Positions 23,196 through 35,220 are shown, numbered from the stretch's first letter. The stretch is 64,000 nt of DNA from Monodelphis domestica (GCF_027887165.1 NC_077230.1:22921327-22985326); one strand, 5' to 3'. A program made the numbers and translations. Notes: generated by a model from the sequence alone, not told the origin.

Positions 23196-23440
23196 AGTAA
23201 AAGCTAGGCATAGTGGATAAAGTACTGGTCCTGGAGTCAGGCAGTCTCTTTCTTAGTTCAAATCTAGCCACAGACACTTACTAGCTGTGTGAATCCTAGG
23301 CCAATTATTTAACCCTGTTTGCCTTGGTTTCTTCAGCTGTAAAATGAGCTGGAGAAGGAAATGGCAAACAATTCTAGTGTCTTTGCCAAGAAATCCCCAA
23401 ATGGGATCACAGAGAGTCAGACATATAACAAAAAGCAAAA
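23196..23440 (+). mobile_element. MAR1-like SINE (sense copy)
   Basis: Begins CATAGTGGATAAAGTACTGG and includes ACTAGCTGTGTGAATCC, GAGCTGGAGAAGGAAATGGC and CCCAAATGGGATCAC. It is one of only four sense-oriented copies among the 20 MAR1/WSINE1 SINEs in the window. Confidence 0.85.
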
Positions 23441-24099
23441 GGCATCAACAAAAAATTCTCTTTTTTTTTTAACTGTACAGTAACACCCCAGGTACCCTGC
23501 CCCGTTGCCCCATGTTTAGGAACTAATGTGATTGAGTCCGATTTTATTACTTTCTCTATAAGAAGGCTTTCAGGTTAAGTGGACACTTGTCCTGAATATC
23601 TGAATGTCTGGCATTATCTTCTTTCATGGCTATTACATTGTACCTTAAAAATTAGCCACTTTTAATTTTTACTATGGCTCCTGGCTCTTTTCTCCTGTGT
23701 AAGCTCTGAGTGGACAATTTGACTTCTAGGGCTTCACAAGTGACGTGATTATATTTGCTTTTGCCTTTGATCTAGTCTTTGACCTGTTATTTAATTCTGA
23801 CTCGACAAAGAGAAAAGGAGTGGGGAGCAAGGACAAGGTTTGTTTTACTTTGAGTTTGAAAATATTTCCTAGGTGTCCCTGATTATAATCCCTTTACTTA
23901 AATGTGATTTTGCCTTTTGAAAGCTCAAAGGCATGTGGGAATAACTGGACACTTCCATTTTTTTCTTCTAAAAGATTTGATGCCCATTAAAGGCTATAGC
24001 CATAAAGATGTGCAAAATTCTAAGCCCTAAAGTAGGCAGATTCCCTGATGATGGATACCTTCCTGGTGAACTTTGAATTACCTCCCTTAAGTTAATATA
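23441..24099. other. Unique AT-rich sequence, nothing identified
   Basis: No repeat or coding sequence recognised apart from a T10 run near 23461. Confidence 0.45.
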
Positions 24100-24310
24100 T
24101 TTGGGTGTGCAAAGCATTTTACAAAAAAAAAAAATTTATCCTTACGACTCTGGGAGATAGGTGCTATTATCTCCATTTTTATAGCTGAGGAGTCTGAAGC
24201 AGATAAAGATTATATATGTGACTTGCCCAAGACCACAAAACTAATGACCTTCTTAAGGCAGATTTGAACTCAGTTCTTCCTGACTCCAGGCTTTGAACTT
24301 TATCCAAACA
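24100..24310 (-). mobile_element. CORE-SINE remnant
   Basis: GGGAGATAGGTGCTATTATC, GACTTGCCCAAGACCACAAA and TTTGAACTCAGTTCTTCCTG appear in antisense order. Confidence 0.7.
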
Positions 24311-24319
24311 TTTTACATT

Positions 24320-24470
24320 TTACAGTGTACAAAGCATAGTTCATAGAGTTTACAAAGCAAGATCCTCACAATTCTGTGAGGACGGTGATGCAAACATCAT
24401 CCCCATTTTACAATTGAGGGAAAAGTCTCAGGTTGAGTTACCCAAGGAAATAGAATTAGTATGCATTTTG
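24320..24470 (-). mobile_element. CORE-SINE 3' fragment
   Basis: A second antisense copy directly follows the first: CAAAGCAAGATCCTCACAAT, then CCCCATTTTACAATTGAGG. The head is missing. Confidence 0.5.
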
Positions 24471-24476
24471 CAGGTT

Positions 24477-24610
24477 CGATTCAATTCAGTTCAAGAAGCA
24501 TTTGCTAAGCAGCTACTATGTGGAAGGCACATGGACCTCCAGGGTACTAGAGCTACAAAGATAAAACATGAAAAAGGGTCCTGCCCTCAAGCTGCTGACA
24601 TTTACTGGAA
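24477..24610 (-). mobile_element. L2-clade LINE 3' end
   Basis: AGAAGCATTTGCTAAGCAGC, CTATGTGGAAGGCAC and CCTGCCCTCAAGCTGCTGAC match the antisense L2-clade terminus seen also at 10.36 kb. Confidence 0.6.
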
Positions 24611-24726
24611 GTAGAGCCAGAAATCCAAGACTAGTGAATTTTTTGCTGTCTTCAGAAGTCTGTTTAGTTCTTCATCCTCAGGGAATCAAATCTGAACCAA
24701 ATGAACCCAGCTATACACTCTCATTA

Positions 24727-24956
24727 CAGGTTATTGTTATATCCACTTTGTGATCCCACTTGGAGTTTTCTTGGCAGAGACACTGGAGTGGTTTGCCATT
24801 TCCTTCTCTGGCTAATTTTACAGATGAGGAACTGAGGAAATAGGGTCTTGCCAAGGGTCACCCTGCTAGTAAATATCTGAGGCTGGATTTGAACCCAAGA
24901 TGACTCATCTTCCTAATTCCAAACCCATTGCCCACTGCACCACTGAGCTGCCACTT
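24727..24956 (-). mobile_element. MAR1-like SINE
   Basis: GTGATCCCACTTGGAGTTTT, GGTTTGCCATTTCCTTC, a decayed antisense core and CACTGAGCTGCCAC at the right end. Confidence 0.85.
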
Positions 24957-26149
24957 ATTCCACATACCATGGGTCAAGAGGATATATTTGCTTTGTTTCT
25001 AAGACATATCGAGGTTCTAGATCTTAGATACAAACATACATCAAATTTAGTGGGACCCTAGTGGATTACATTCGGTCCACCCTAAGAAATAATCTCTCAA
25101 ATTATCCCTAAGGACCAAGACATGGTAGGGGTTTGTTCTCTAAATGAGGGGATGGAATGTGGCCAGGCTACCTCTTTGCCCTCCAGGATATCTCTATAGT
25201 AAAGTGGATGGTTTTTCCAGCCTTTCCCCAAATTCACTCACAACTCCAGACTAGATAAAGACTTGCTGGAGATAGAATGAGAAATTCATGGGAATTAGGC
25301 TAAGGTAAATAAGCAATCCAACTCGAGATTTGATCTAGGCAAAACTTTGAGGTGGGCAAAAATCTGTCATGGGTATCTTCAACCCTTAACCTTCCTTCCT
25401 TCTAACCCTAGGAGTTTAATGCTGTTAAACTACTGGATCCTTTAAGTTAAATGTATTCAGGCTGTGCTATCCCTCCTGGTCAGGAAAAGTAATCCTATGT
25501 TGCAAGAAGATCAGTGAGCAAAGTGCAGGATCCTTTTATAACATGGAAGGAAAGTGGAATAGGACTAAAGAATTCTCCCTAGTGGTTTGTAATCTCAGCT
25601 GCAGAAAGTAAAGCTGGACTCTGGATTTATCAGCAACTAACCAGATGGAATATGAAAAATAACCTGGGGCACAAAGGGGACCATAATTCACTGCAGCATC
25701 CTAGATCCAATCCTATTGGAGTTTTTTTTCCCCTATACCCTTTAGTCTCTTGGGGAATATGGGCCTCTCTACTAGTTAGAAAGGTAAAGGAAACTCTCTG
25801 GTTGGATTGGGCTTGGGTTGTTTCTCTGTGTACTTTTTGCCTCTGGTATGGTCTTTATGAAGTGGGATATTTGCACTTTAAAAGAGGACTACTGGGAGAG
25901 GACAATATATATTGCCAAGGAATGAATCCCTAATGCTAGGATTTCAGGTTTGAGCCACTGGACAGTGGGAGAAAACAATTTAGAACCTGCCTAGTAACTC
26001 TCAGATCACCACAAGTAGGGAACCACTTAAACTCTGCTTACCAAGTATTATCACAATATGTCAGGAAAGATATTTTCCCATTCTAGCCATAAGAATCTGT
26101 ATCCTTAACTGCTGGGAATTCAAGCTATTTAGTTTATCCTTAGACCGAA
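24957..26149. other. Unique sequence, nothing identified
   Basis: No transposon or exon seen. The frame at 25652-25933 (93 codons) has no recognisable domain and is within chance length. Confidence 0.45.
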
Positions 26150-26405
26150 GTAATAAATAAGGAAGAGGCATTTATTAACCACCTAATACATGCCAGGCAT
26201 CATGCTGAGCACTTACAAATACCATCACATTTGATCCTGAGAACAATCTTTTGAGGTAGGTGCTATTATTATCCCTATTTTACAGTTGAGGAAACTGAGA
26301 TAGATCGATTAAGTGACTTAGGATCGTGTAACTAGTATATGTCTAGATCTGAATATGAACCCAGATCTTCTGGACTCCAGGCACAGTTCACCTGGCTACC
26401 ACTGG
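26150..26405 (-). mobile_element. CORE-SINE (MIR/Ther-1-like)
   Basis: GGCATTTATTAACCACCTAA, GGTAGGTGCTATTATTATCC, TTTTACAGTTGAGGAAACTG and GAACCCAGATCTTCTGG run in antisense order. Confidence 0.7.
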
Positions 26406-26508
26406 ATCAATTCATTCAGCCTCATATGAATGTGTTTATATATATTGGGCATATAAGCATATGCATATATATTTTTTCTACTTTAAAACTAGTAAAATTT
26501 AAGTTGGA

Positions 26509-27715
26509 GTCAGACCTTTGGGAGGGGAAAGACTTTAAAACCAAGCAAGACATAGAAAGAATCACAAAATGTAAAATAAATAATTTCAACTACATCAAAT
26601 TAAAAAGCTTTTGTACAAACAAAACCAATGTAACTAAAATCAGAAGGAAAACAACAAATTGGGAAAAATCTTCATAAAAACCTCTAACAAAGGTTTAATT
26701 ACTCAAATTTATAAAGAGCTAAATCAATTGTACAAAAAACCAAGCCATTCTCCAATTGATAAATGGGCAAGGGACATGGATAGGCAGTTTTCAGATAAAG
26801 AAATCAAACTATTAATAAGCACATGAAGAAGTGTTCTAAATCTCTTATAATCAGAGAGATGCAAATCAAAACAACTCTAGCAGATTGGCTAACATGATAG
26901 CAAAGGAAAGTAATGAATGCTGGAGGGGATGTGGCAAAGTAGGGACATTAATTCATTGCTGGTGGAGTTGTGAACTGATCCAACCATTCTGGAGGGCAAT
27001 TTGGAACTATGCCCATAGTGCGATAAAAGAATGTCTACCCTTTGATCCAGCCATAGCACTGCTGGGTCTGTACCCCAAAGAGATAATAAGGAAAAAGACT
27101 TATACAAGAATATTCATAGCTGCGCTCTTTGTGGTGGCCAAAAATTGGAAAACGAGAGGATGCCCATCAATTGGGGAATGGCTGAACAAATTGTGGTATA
27201 TGTTGGTGATGGAATACTATTGTGCAAAAAGGAATAATAAAGTGGAGGAATTCCATGGAGACTGGAACGACCTCCAGGAAGTGATGCAGAGCGAGAGGAG
27301 CAGAACCAGGAGAACATTGTACACAGAGACTAATACACTGTGGTATAATCGAACGTAATGGACTTCTCCATTAGTGGCGGTGTAATATTAGTCCCTGAAC
27401 AGTCTGCACGGATCTAGGAGAAAAAACACTATTCATAAGCAGAGGACAAACTGTGGGAGTAGAAACACCAAGGAAAAGCAACTGCCTGACTACAGCGGTT
27501 GAGGGGACATGACAGAGGAGAGACTCTAAACGAACACTCTAATGCAAATATTAACAACATGGCAATGGGTTCGAATCAAGAACACATGTGATACCCAGTG
27601 GAATCACGCGTCATCTATGGGGGGTGGGGGGAGGAAAAGAAAATGATCTTTGTCTTTAATGAATAATGCATGGAAATGATCAAATAAAATATTATAAAAT
27701 TTAAAAATAAAAAAC
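26509..27715 (+). mobile_element. 5'-truncated L1 with 13-bp target-site duplication
   Basis: Flanked by perfect AATTTAAGTTGGA repeats at 26496-26508 and 27716-27728. It contains the last third of ORF2, then a 3' UTR (CATTAGTGGCGGTGTAAT, GTGGAATCACGCGTCATC, a G-rich patch GGGGGGTGGGGGGAGG at 27619-27634) and an A-rich tail with AATAAAATATT. About 1.2 kb, typical of 5'-truncated L1 insertions. The clean duplication suggests moderate age. Confidence 0.93.
26510..27358 (+). pseudogene. L1 ORF2 C-terminal remnant, dead
   Basis: L1 ORF2 encodes the endonuclease-reverse transcriptase that copies L1 RNA into DNA; only the part after the RT domain is present. The reading includes IERITKCKINNFNYIKLKSF (about 26551-26610), KGLITQIYKELNQLYKK, then the conserved cysteine region CWRGCGKVGTLIHCWWSC (C-X3-C-X7-H-X4-C kept, about 26918-26971) and the C-terminal tail with FDPAIALLGLYP and SIGEWLNKLWYM. 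In-frame stops lie at 26675-26677 and 26824-26826, with a frame change between about 26820 and 26885 and a short internal deletion. No endonuclease or RT catalytic part is present, so it cannot move. Confidence 0.9.
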
Positions 27716-27728
27716 AATTTAAGTTGGA

Positions 27729-28099
27729 ATGTATTGAAGGGAATATAGTAAAGAGAGAAGGAGTAGTTGTCTAAAGATGTTATTTAGTTAAGACTGGAGG
27801 GTGTACTTTCTGTGAATTTTCCTAAGAAGGTTCTATTTATAAACTCTTACTCTTTCTATACATCTGTAATATCATCTATTTGGGTACTTTCTTCAAAAGT
27901 ATAGATTGAAATTTCTCCAAGTTTTCTCATTGTATGCAGTTCTAGTCTATAGGAACCCTGAATTCCTTCCCAAGATGTCCACTCAACATTCTAGAGACCT
28001 TCTATAATATTGCATGAATGCAAGTAACAAACAATGACTATCTATCTGTTTTCCATCATTCTTTTGGCATGATTGGCCTGCCTTTTATTCTGATCATAC
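27729..28099. other. Unique AT-rich sequence, nothing identified
   Basis: No repeat, exon or RNA gene recognised. Confidence 0.45.
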
Positions 28100-28286
28100 C
28101 TTTTTTTTAAACCCTTACCTTCTTTCTTATATCAGTTCTAAAACAGAATAGTAGCAAGGGCTAAGCAATTGGGATTGTGACTTGCCCGGGACACAGAGCT
28201 AGGGAGTGTTTGAGGTGAGATTTGAACCCAGGTCTTCCTGACTCCAGGCCTGGCTCTCTATCCACTGTGCTATCTAGCTGCCCCTG
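28100..28286 (-). mobile_element. WSINE1-like SINE
   Basis: TTTTTTTTAAACCCTTACC at the left (antisense tail), AGCAAGGGCTAAGCAATTGG, then CTATCTAGCTGCCCC at the right. CATAC occurs on both flanks, a possible short target duplication. Confidence 0.9.
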
Positions 28287-28744
28287 GCATACATTTTTTT
28301 GTCATGTTTTACAAAGCTAACCGTATACAGTTCTTCATTGTAATATGTTACAATCTACTTATTCCTACCATACATCTTTTCCTTGCCCTTTGGGTGACTT
28401 GCAACTTTAATTCTTAGGATACCATGTTATGCCATTCTTCAAACTCATATTTCAGCAACAGCAGAAGACTGGTATTAAATATCTTTCAAGGAATCTCAGA
28501 TGCATGGAACACATCTGGGTGGAGATAAGCCTGTAAGGGAAACATTTTGCCCTACCAAAGTGAATGAGCTTAAAAAAACAATAATCAGTTCAGTAATATC
28601 CTATGTTTTCTGTAACTTCCACCCAATTATATGACTAGAGATGTAATGTACTATGGAACATTGTTTAAAAATTTCTCTTCACAAAATTGTATAACTCTTT
28701 GAATACTATTCTTTTAAATGTATTTTAACTCCTTAAGCTATATA

Positions 28745-29055
28745 GCAGAGATTGCAAACCCTTTTAGAGACTGTGTGCTGTGCCCCACCCCACCAGATTG
28801 AGTGGTATATGCACCTCCCCCCCCTTACCCCACACAGGGGAAGGAGGAAGCTCTCCCACTGGGCTGGGCAGAGGGATGGGTAAAGTGAGAAATGTCATCA
28901 GGCATGGTGGAGAGGGACTGGGGAGCAGCACCACTTGAGTCCCTCTGCCTTTCTAGTACTGAACTGTGGTGGACAATAGTGTGCTTGTGTGCTCACATAG
29001 AGTACTCTGTGTGCCCTCTTTGGCATGTGTGCTGTAGGTTTGCCATCATGGAGAT
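28745..29055. mobile_element. MITE-like non-autonomous DNA transposon
   Basis: The left end reads ATTGCAAACCCTTTTAG and the right end GTAGGTTTGCCATCATG, giving short inverted termini (CAAACC/GGTTTG). The interior is GC-rich with alternating TGTGC words and no frame. It resembles abundant marsupial hAT-type MITEs, but the family is from memory and boundaries are approximate. Confidence 0.5.
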
Positions 29056-29689
29056 ACAGTATTCTATTTTAAATCTTTTTCTGTTTATGAATGTGGATAT
29101 ACACTGCTGATATCTACTTTGTTCAGTTTGAAAAGTACATCATCTAGTGAATGTCAGAAGCTGAAAAAAAGGATCCAAAATTTGTGATTCAAAATCATTT
29201 GCTAGCCTTCAATAAATTTTTAGGATGCCTCCTAAATGGTAACTTGTCAGAAGAAACATGGGGCATCTGCTATTCCCCAAAACAGACTAATGATTGACTC
29301 CACCACTACTTTTGTTCCCAGAGGTGTACTTTATTCTCTACTGGAACAAGTAATCAAAAATTATCCTTGTGAAAGAAAAAGCCTATATAGTTATGTTTTA
29401 AGTTGAATCTTTCTGTTTAGAGAAAGAGTCATAAATACATTTGAATCATTTTCTGTATTTGAAAGCAGTGCCAATGAGCTGGTTCCATAGGTGGATGAGA
29501 TATACCCAATCAGGATCTTGGATGAGTTATAAAAAGATGCTATTATAGTGCCACCTTGAGAGTTTGGGCTGTGATGGTTGGGGAGGGGAGTTGTGGTGTA
29601 TCTTTTTCCTTTTTTAGTCATGGAAAAAATAATAGTGAAAACCACCTTTTAACATATTGATTTAGTATTTGAAAAGTGCTGGTAATACT
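29056..29689. other. Unique AT-rich sequence, nothing identified
   Basis: No repeat or gene recognised. The minus frame 29391-29645 has no recognisable domain. Confidence 0.4.
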
Positions 29690-29840
29690 TTTTTTTTTCA
29701 GTTAAACTTTACAACAACTCTAAGATAGAGCTTTTATTATTCCTACTTTGTATATAAGGAAACTAAAGCACAGATTTTCCCTGTCACACATAGTATCCAG
29801 TGGAAAATCTGAACCCACATTTTCCAAATCCAAGCATAAG
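29690..29840 (-). mobile_element. MIR-like SINE remnant
   Basis: ACTTTACAACAACTCTAAGA, ATATAAGGAAACTAAAGCAC and GAACCCACATTTTCC appear in antisense order. Strongly diverged. Confidence 0.5.
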
Positions 29841-30684
29841 AATTTGGGAAGAAAATGGAGTTTTCTTTTTTTTTTTTAAGTATTCCCACTTGCATTTAGA
29901 AATAATTTACTACTTTTGTTAACTAGACAAATTTTAATTCTATGCAATTACCTCTCTCCTTTGACCTCCAACACCTCCTTTCAAACAATGAGATCTACTG
30001 CCTACATCTACAAAGATCTAGGAATCCACAGAAATCCTTGTGCATACCCTGCAAGGCCTTTTATATGGTCAGAACCCAACTACCTGACTATATACCATGG
30101 TATTGACTAACTGCTTTTCTGTGGTCCCACCGCTGGGGGCAACACAGTAATTCTTTCCATCTAGCTTTCTGTGAAATGGAACAAAAGCACATCCCTAGGG
30201 CCAAGATGGCTGTAGCAAAGACATTTTAATAGAACTTGATAAGTTTGTCTAAGTCCCCAGTACTACCTTCTTTCCAGATACAACATAACCTAACCTTTCC
30301 AGACTTACCACTTTTCACTTAAACTCATGTGAGGTTATCTGTCCTTTCAATTATCGCTTGCCTATCTCTGGATAAGAGGCTACTTTCCCTCATTGTATAT
30401 ATGGAGATACTCGAGACAGCCTAGGATGAGTACTTGCTCTAAAGAAATCTCTGTTCTTTAAATGGCACAGAGGAGAACTAAAGATCAGAGGTTTCTGAGA
30501 GTCTCAACATCTACTTAGAGGGCAGACCCACACTTTCATGGTGCCTCTACTCCAGCACAACCTACATTATACTGTGAGTCTGGTTTACCTCACTCTTCTG
30601 GTCTAATACTGTAATCTTTGCAATTGGCATACCCAGTGGAGACATCTATTATTTTTATTCGAGGGACTCACATACTCTTAGCGA
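29841..30684. other. Unique sequence, nothing identified
   Basis: No repeat or coding sequence recognised. Confidence 0.4.
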
Positions 30685-30800
30685 TTGAGGGAATCTAGAA
30701 GACATCTGGTTCAACTTCCTACCTCATGCAGGACTCACCTCTACTATGTTCCTGACAAGTGGTTATCCAATCCTCTGTTTGAACACTTGGAGCAGACATC
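30685..30800 (-). mobile_element. CR1-clade LINE 3' fragment
   Basis: ATCTGGTTCAACTTCCTACC, then CATGCAGGACTCACC and CTGACAAGTGGTTATCCAA, match the antisense 3' end of CR1-type elements. This is the last interspersed repeat before the long transposon-free tract. Confidence 0.55.
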
Positions 30801-31768
30801 TGTATGCTCCATGTGTAAGCTTTCTCCTAGGACCCAATTAACCAGATATGGCATTGATGAATACTGTTCATCCTGAGTGGTCTTCTGGTGTTTTTACAGT
30901 CATGCTCCCCATAACAGGTATAGATGTCAGCATTAGCCCTCAGGGAGAATGGTACCCACTGTAGGTAAGATTCATAGTGAAAAGACAAAAAAAAAGTATT
31001 AAAAATGTTTCCATTGCCCACCATTATGTTTCTTGAGCTACTCCCCACACTGGAGAGAGTATTCCAGAGAAAACTAACTGGATTCTTACTGGAATCCAGT
31101 TAGATCTGGATTCAGATCTGGAAACAAATACTTATCGTACATTTAAAAATGTTTATTGGGGCAAAGGGGAAGAAATCGTTCTGCAAATGTCTTCCTATTT
31201 ACTTATGCTTTATTCCTGTGGTAACTCCCACCCAGCACTTGGACCAGACTTCCCTTCCTTCTTTAGCACCTTCTAATTATCTCTCTCTTGCCCCATTTTA
31301 GATAGCCTGAAAGTGCTTTGTTCAAGTACAGCAATAAACCCCAAGTCTGTTCCTAATCCTTTTTGGTCCTGACCTTCCCAGGGAGCTGTGTATTTGGAGT
31401 CTGTCGTGATCTTCTGGCCCATGGAGGTTATTAGGGTGAACAGTGCTGCTGCTAAGCACTTAGAGGTGTGTGTGTGTCTGTATTTTCTTCCCTTTGTACA
31501 CTTGTTTTCCACAAGTACTAAAAAACTACCTCACTGGCAAAAAATAGTTGTTGACCAAAACTTGTTCTTAAAGTCAATCTAACCCATTATTTTCAAAACA
31601 AGCATGGGTATCCACCCCTTTCTCACTATGTAAATTTGCCCAGATGCCCAGATGTTTTCTAACTGGTGGCTCCTTCAGGACCAGTAACTCTGCCTTTCGT
31701 TTTCCAAAAATTTTAAAGCGGGGTGAACAAGAGTTGTTGGAATTCCATTTCAGTCCAACACACACACG

Positions 31769-31769
<1 letters not shown>
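30801..31769. other. Unique sequence with a small cluster of inverted repeats
   Basis: No transposon or gene. At 31074-31103, CTAACTGGATTC and GAATCCAGTTAG form a 12-bp-arm hairpin with a 6-nt loop, followed by two AGATCTGGA/AGATCTGG copies to about 31120. Confidence 0.55.
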
Positions 31770-31825
<56 letters not shown>

Positions 31826-31834
31826 CCTCTCTCT
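31770..31834. repeat. (CT)n microsatellite
   Basis: A long CT array with TTT and CCC interruptions, preceded by a short CA run (31758-31767). It is a polypyrimidine mirror repeat with triplex (H-DNA) potential at the edge of a CpG-rich region. Confidence 0.95.
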
Positions 31835-31879
31835 CGAACACGCACGCACTCCCCACTCCTTCCCCCTCCTTCCAGAAGA

Positions 31880-33720
31880 TGCACTGTGACTGGAACCTTA
31901 TCGACAGGCGTCAAGGCTGGTTACGTGACAGCTCTCCTGAGACACTCACGGCCCGGAACCAACCCGGCCCCATTTGGAGTGCAACAGAACCAGTCAAGCA
32001 GCCCTGGAGGCCAGAGCTGCCCCTGGGCGCGGCTTCAGGAGGAGGATCTGGGTTCTGGAGCTTTGAAGTGACCGAGGATTTCCCTAGGCAGCTTCTGGAC
32101 TGGGCACCTTAGGTTCCAACGAGGTAGATCCAAACCTCCCATTGGCCCCCGAGGAGGTTCAGTGAAAACCCTATCCGTGGAAGAGGGCAGTAATAATCGC
32201 ACTACCCCGGGCCTGGAAGCCCGAGGGAGTCCGTGTTGTTTCTACTGCAGCCCAAGCTCTGTGAGGAGGAAATAACGCAGCTTTCTCGCTTAGCTACAAG
32301 GGGGCGGGGAACTAGAAGCGGCGTTTGGCAGGGAATTCATCAAAGCGTAGGACAGGGACCGGGAGTGGGAGGGAAGGGAATGGAGGGAGGAGGACGAAAC
32401 GTTCGTATCTGGGGCTGAGGCAGGAGGGTTTTTAGAGCGCGAGTGAGCAGCTGAGAGCATGCTGTGTGCGTTTTCCTCCCCCCCCCCCCTTCTTTTTTCC
32501 TCCTCCCCCTCCTGCTGCCGCTGCAGAGATGAAGCCACGATAAGGGGCAGGCAGCTGCGGCGGCTCTCGGGCGCCGGGCTTAGCCCCAGGTGCGCTGGGG
32601 TCCAGCAGCAGGCCTCCCACTCCCATGATCCCTCCCTCCCTTCTGTTTGCCTCGCTGCACCCCCTACTCGGCCTTGTTCCTCTCCGCCCTCCGCCCACCC
32701 AAGCTCCACCGGCTCTGATTCCTTTCCCAAGCACCCCATACACAATTGAGCCAGGAAAGAGCTGCGTCCTTTCTTCCTCAGACAATTCGGGGAGATGGCA
32801 GGGACCCAGACCTACAAAATGAGGTGGAGATTGCCTATGCTCTTCCCACCCAGGGGGCTGCATCACGGACTGTAGAAAGTCAGAGCCAGCCAGAAACAGC
32901 TTTTTACCAGTCTTCGCCCTGCCCACCCTCACCCGTCCTTGGCTGCTAGCAGTTCAGACCCCCCTCGCTTCACAAAGCCTTAGTGGGGCAGGGACAGGGA
33001 AGGGGGAACATCTTGGTTCTCAGATCTTTAATTATACTCCCAGCCTCTAACCTTCCCCTCCACGCCCCCCCCCAACCCTGTAGTCGCCGCTGTCTCGCAG
33101 CCCTTTAATCAATTTCACGATATTAAATATTAATTTTCCGCCAGCCAGGCTTTCTCCAAGGAGAGGGAGACGGGCGGGCGAGCAATGCAGAGAGGACGAA
33201 GTAGGTGCTTTCGTCTCCTTTCCGGAGATAAGGAAAGATTGGATTCACGATCTGGAGGAAAGCAGAGTGGAGGACTTGGGGCTACAAGGCTAGAAATCCG
33301 GTTCCTGGCGAGCACTCTGGGCGGTACCGGCCTCTCCCTCCTCTATTGAACAACTTTGAAAGTACTTAGGAGCCCGGCTTGTAGGCCGTTTGGGAGAAGG
33401 GAAGAAGCGATGTTGCAATTGGAATTCCGGTGTACCGTGTGAGCGACTGCAGCCACTGCCTCTTCTCTCGCCCCAACTCTTCTCTTGCTTCAATCCCCCT
33501 CACCCCACCCCAGGCATCGACACATCCCTGCGCGTACCCGTTGCTTTGGAGGGATGATGGATCGTGCCTGGCGGGGGTGATTTGGTGTTGATCGCACATT
33601 ATCACTGGCAGGTTGGACTGGTTGCTGATGGACGACTTCTAGCGGCTGCAGCTCCTTCAGACAGTGCGCAAAGGAATCGCGCTCGCTAGCTCGCTTCCTC
33701 CAACCAGGGTCTCTTATCTC
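31880..33720. promoter_or_regulatory. CpG-rich segment E (putative CpG island)
   Basis: CpG frequency is clearly raised, strongest at 32200-32620 and 33140-33700. No interspersed repeat is present. A short AT-rich block at 33105-33140 (TTTAATCAATTTCACG, ATATTAAATATTAATTTTCC) sits inside it like a conserved homeodomain-type element. A C-rich run occurs at about 32480-32489. Many frames are open on both strands at once, so I call no CDS. Confidence 0.5.
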
Positions 33721-34179
33721 CCTTCCCTGTCTCCCTGAATGTAGAACACCCTCCAACCAGAGTCCCGGGCCTCCACCTCCTTCCCAAAGAGTTAGGTTTA
33801 GGGGGCGAAGCAGCGCTCTCATCTTCATCCCGTACTTCCCTTCTAGGTCACTCACACCCCATTCCGCACCAGCCTCTGCGGCCTCAACCACAATTAGTAC
33901 GTGTTGTTCGGGCATCAAGCCAAGGAAAGGAAGCAAAGCTTCTGACACTTATCTTCCTATCTGTCCCTCTTCTCCCGCCCCCCCTTCCACATTTTCCACC
34001 TAGATCAGGAGATCCTCAGATTTATTTTAGCACTTCTGTTTTCCCACAGAATTACTAAGAGATAAACAAGTCCTAGGAAAGGGAGGGAGGAGAGTAACCA
34101 TGGTTCAATAATTAAGAATTTCCATCCTATTCCCGTCCCTCTCTCCCAAACCCACGTCTCCCTTCCTCTCCGGTTTGTT

Positions 34180-34520
34180 CCGAGTCGCCTCGGCGGCGCT
34201 GCCGTTCCTCCTTTCTCGCCTCCCCCCCCCCCCCCCCCGCCTTTTTTTCTAAAGTGCCTGCAGATACAAAAGCGGTTTCGTAATGCCTTCCGTCTGCGAG
34301 AGCTGGAGGACCTTGGCTAACCTTTCGAAAACTGATTGCAACTGCCTGTTAACAGCCTGTACTGACCGCACAGGGTACAGAGTAGAGGGTAATAATTTAA
34401 GTGACAGACTGCGAGGTGGCCCGGGATCAGCGGAGCGGCCTGGTTAAATCCTGCCAGCCTGCTCCCCTCCCCCTACTTCGCCTCTGCTGCCCCACCCCCA
34501 CGCGCGAGAGCCGAGACTGG
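34180..34520. promoter_or_regulatory. CpG-rich segment F
   Basis: Dense CpG words (GCCTCGGCGGCGCTGCCG at 34188-34205; CACGCGCGAGAGCCGAG near 34500). A C homopolymer at 34222-34238 splits it. No repeat or supported reading frame. 33721-34180 between segments E and F is transposon-free and unremarkable. Confidence 0.45.
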
Positions 34521-35220
34521 GCTGCTTCCCTCAGACCCTAGGGGAAGAGAGGTGTGTCTGTCTGTCTGTCTGAGTCTCTGTAATTAAGGGTTAGCGGGAG
34601 GGGCGGGCTACCCCCTCCCTCACAGTTTGTGTTTGTTGGAGCTATGCGACCCTTTGAGTCTTAGGAACAGCCAGAATTAATCTTCCTCAGCAAAATAGAA
34701 ATAGGCTACCTCTGCTGACTTTAGCTGGTGGGAAACTATCGCTGGGTCTGGGTTATTGTGGTGTATGGAAACGGGAAGATTCGGACCCTGCTTTAAGTCT
34801 GAGTCCTTCCCTTCCCTTATTAAGCCTTCCCTCTCCACCAGCCCATAACATATACACAGGACGACCTGCTTAGCCCGAGGTTCCTAAGTCTCAGAGAGAA
34901 ATAACAGAGAAATTATGTTGTGGGTATTGAGGGCTTTGGGTTTTTCTGGTTGTTTTTGGAAATCAGACAGGAGTGGGGTCTATGGAAAGCCGGGACATGG
35001 CGGCAAAGGGGTAGACGTGACAGGGAACCTCGGGCTCAGCTTCGTTCTTTTCTCTCTCTCTCTCTGGAGAGCTCACCAGCTGCTCTCCAACAGGCAGCGC
35101 CTTGAAATCTATTTAAAGAGAGAGAAAGGGGAGGAGAACAAAGGGGGGGGAGGAGGGGGCGGCGAGCCTGAGCCTCCGGGGCGGGGGGGGGGGGGGGGGA
35201 GAGCGGGAGAGAGAGAAGGG
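34521..35220 (+). promoter_or_regulatory. Possible TATA-containing promoter region
   Basis: A TATA-like CTATTTAAAG lies at 35109-35118, downstream of GC-containing sequence and followed by a purine-rich run and two G homopolymers (about 35142-35149 and 35183-35199). A (TGTC)n stretch is at about 34555-34572. If real, transcription would run rightward into the block at 35220. No start-site evidence is available. Confidence 0.25.
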
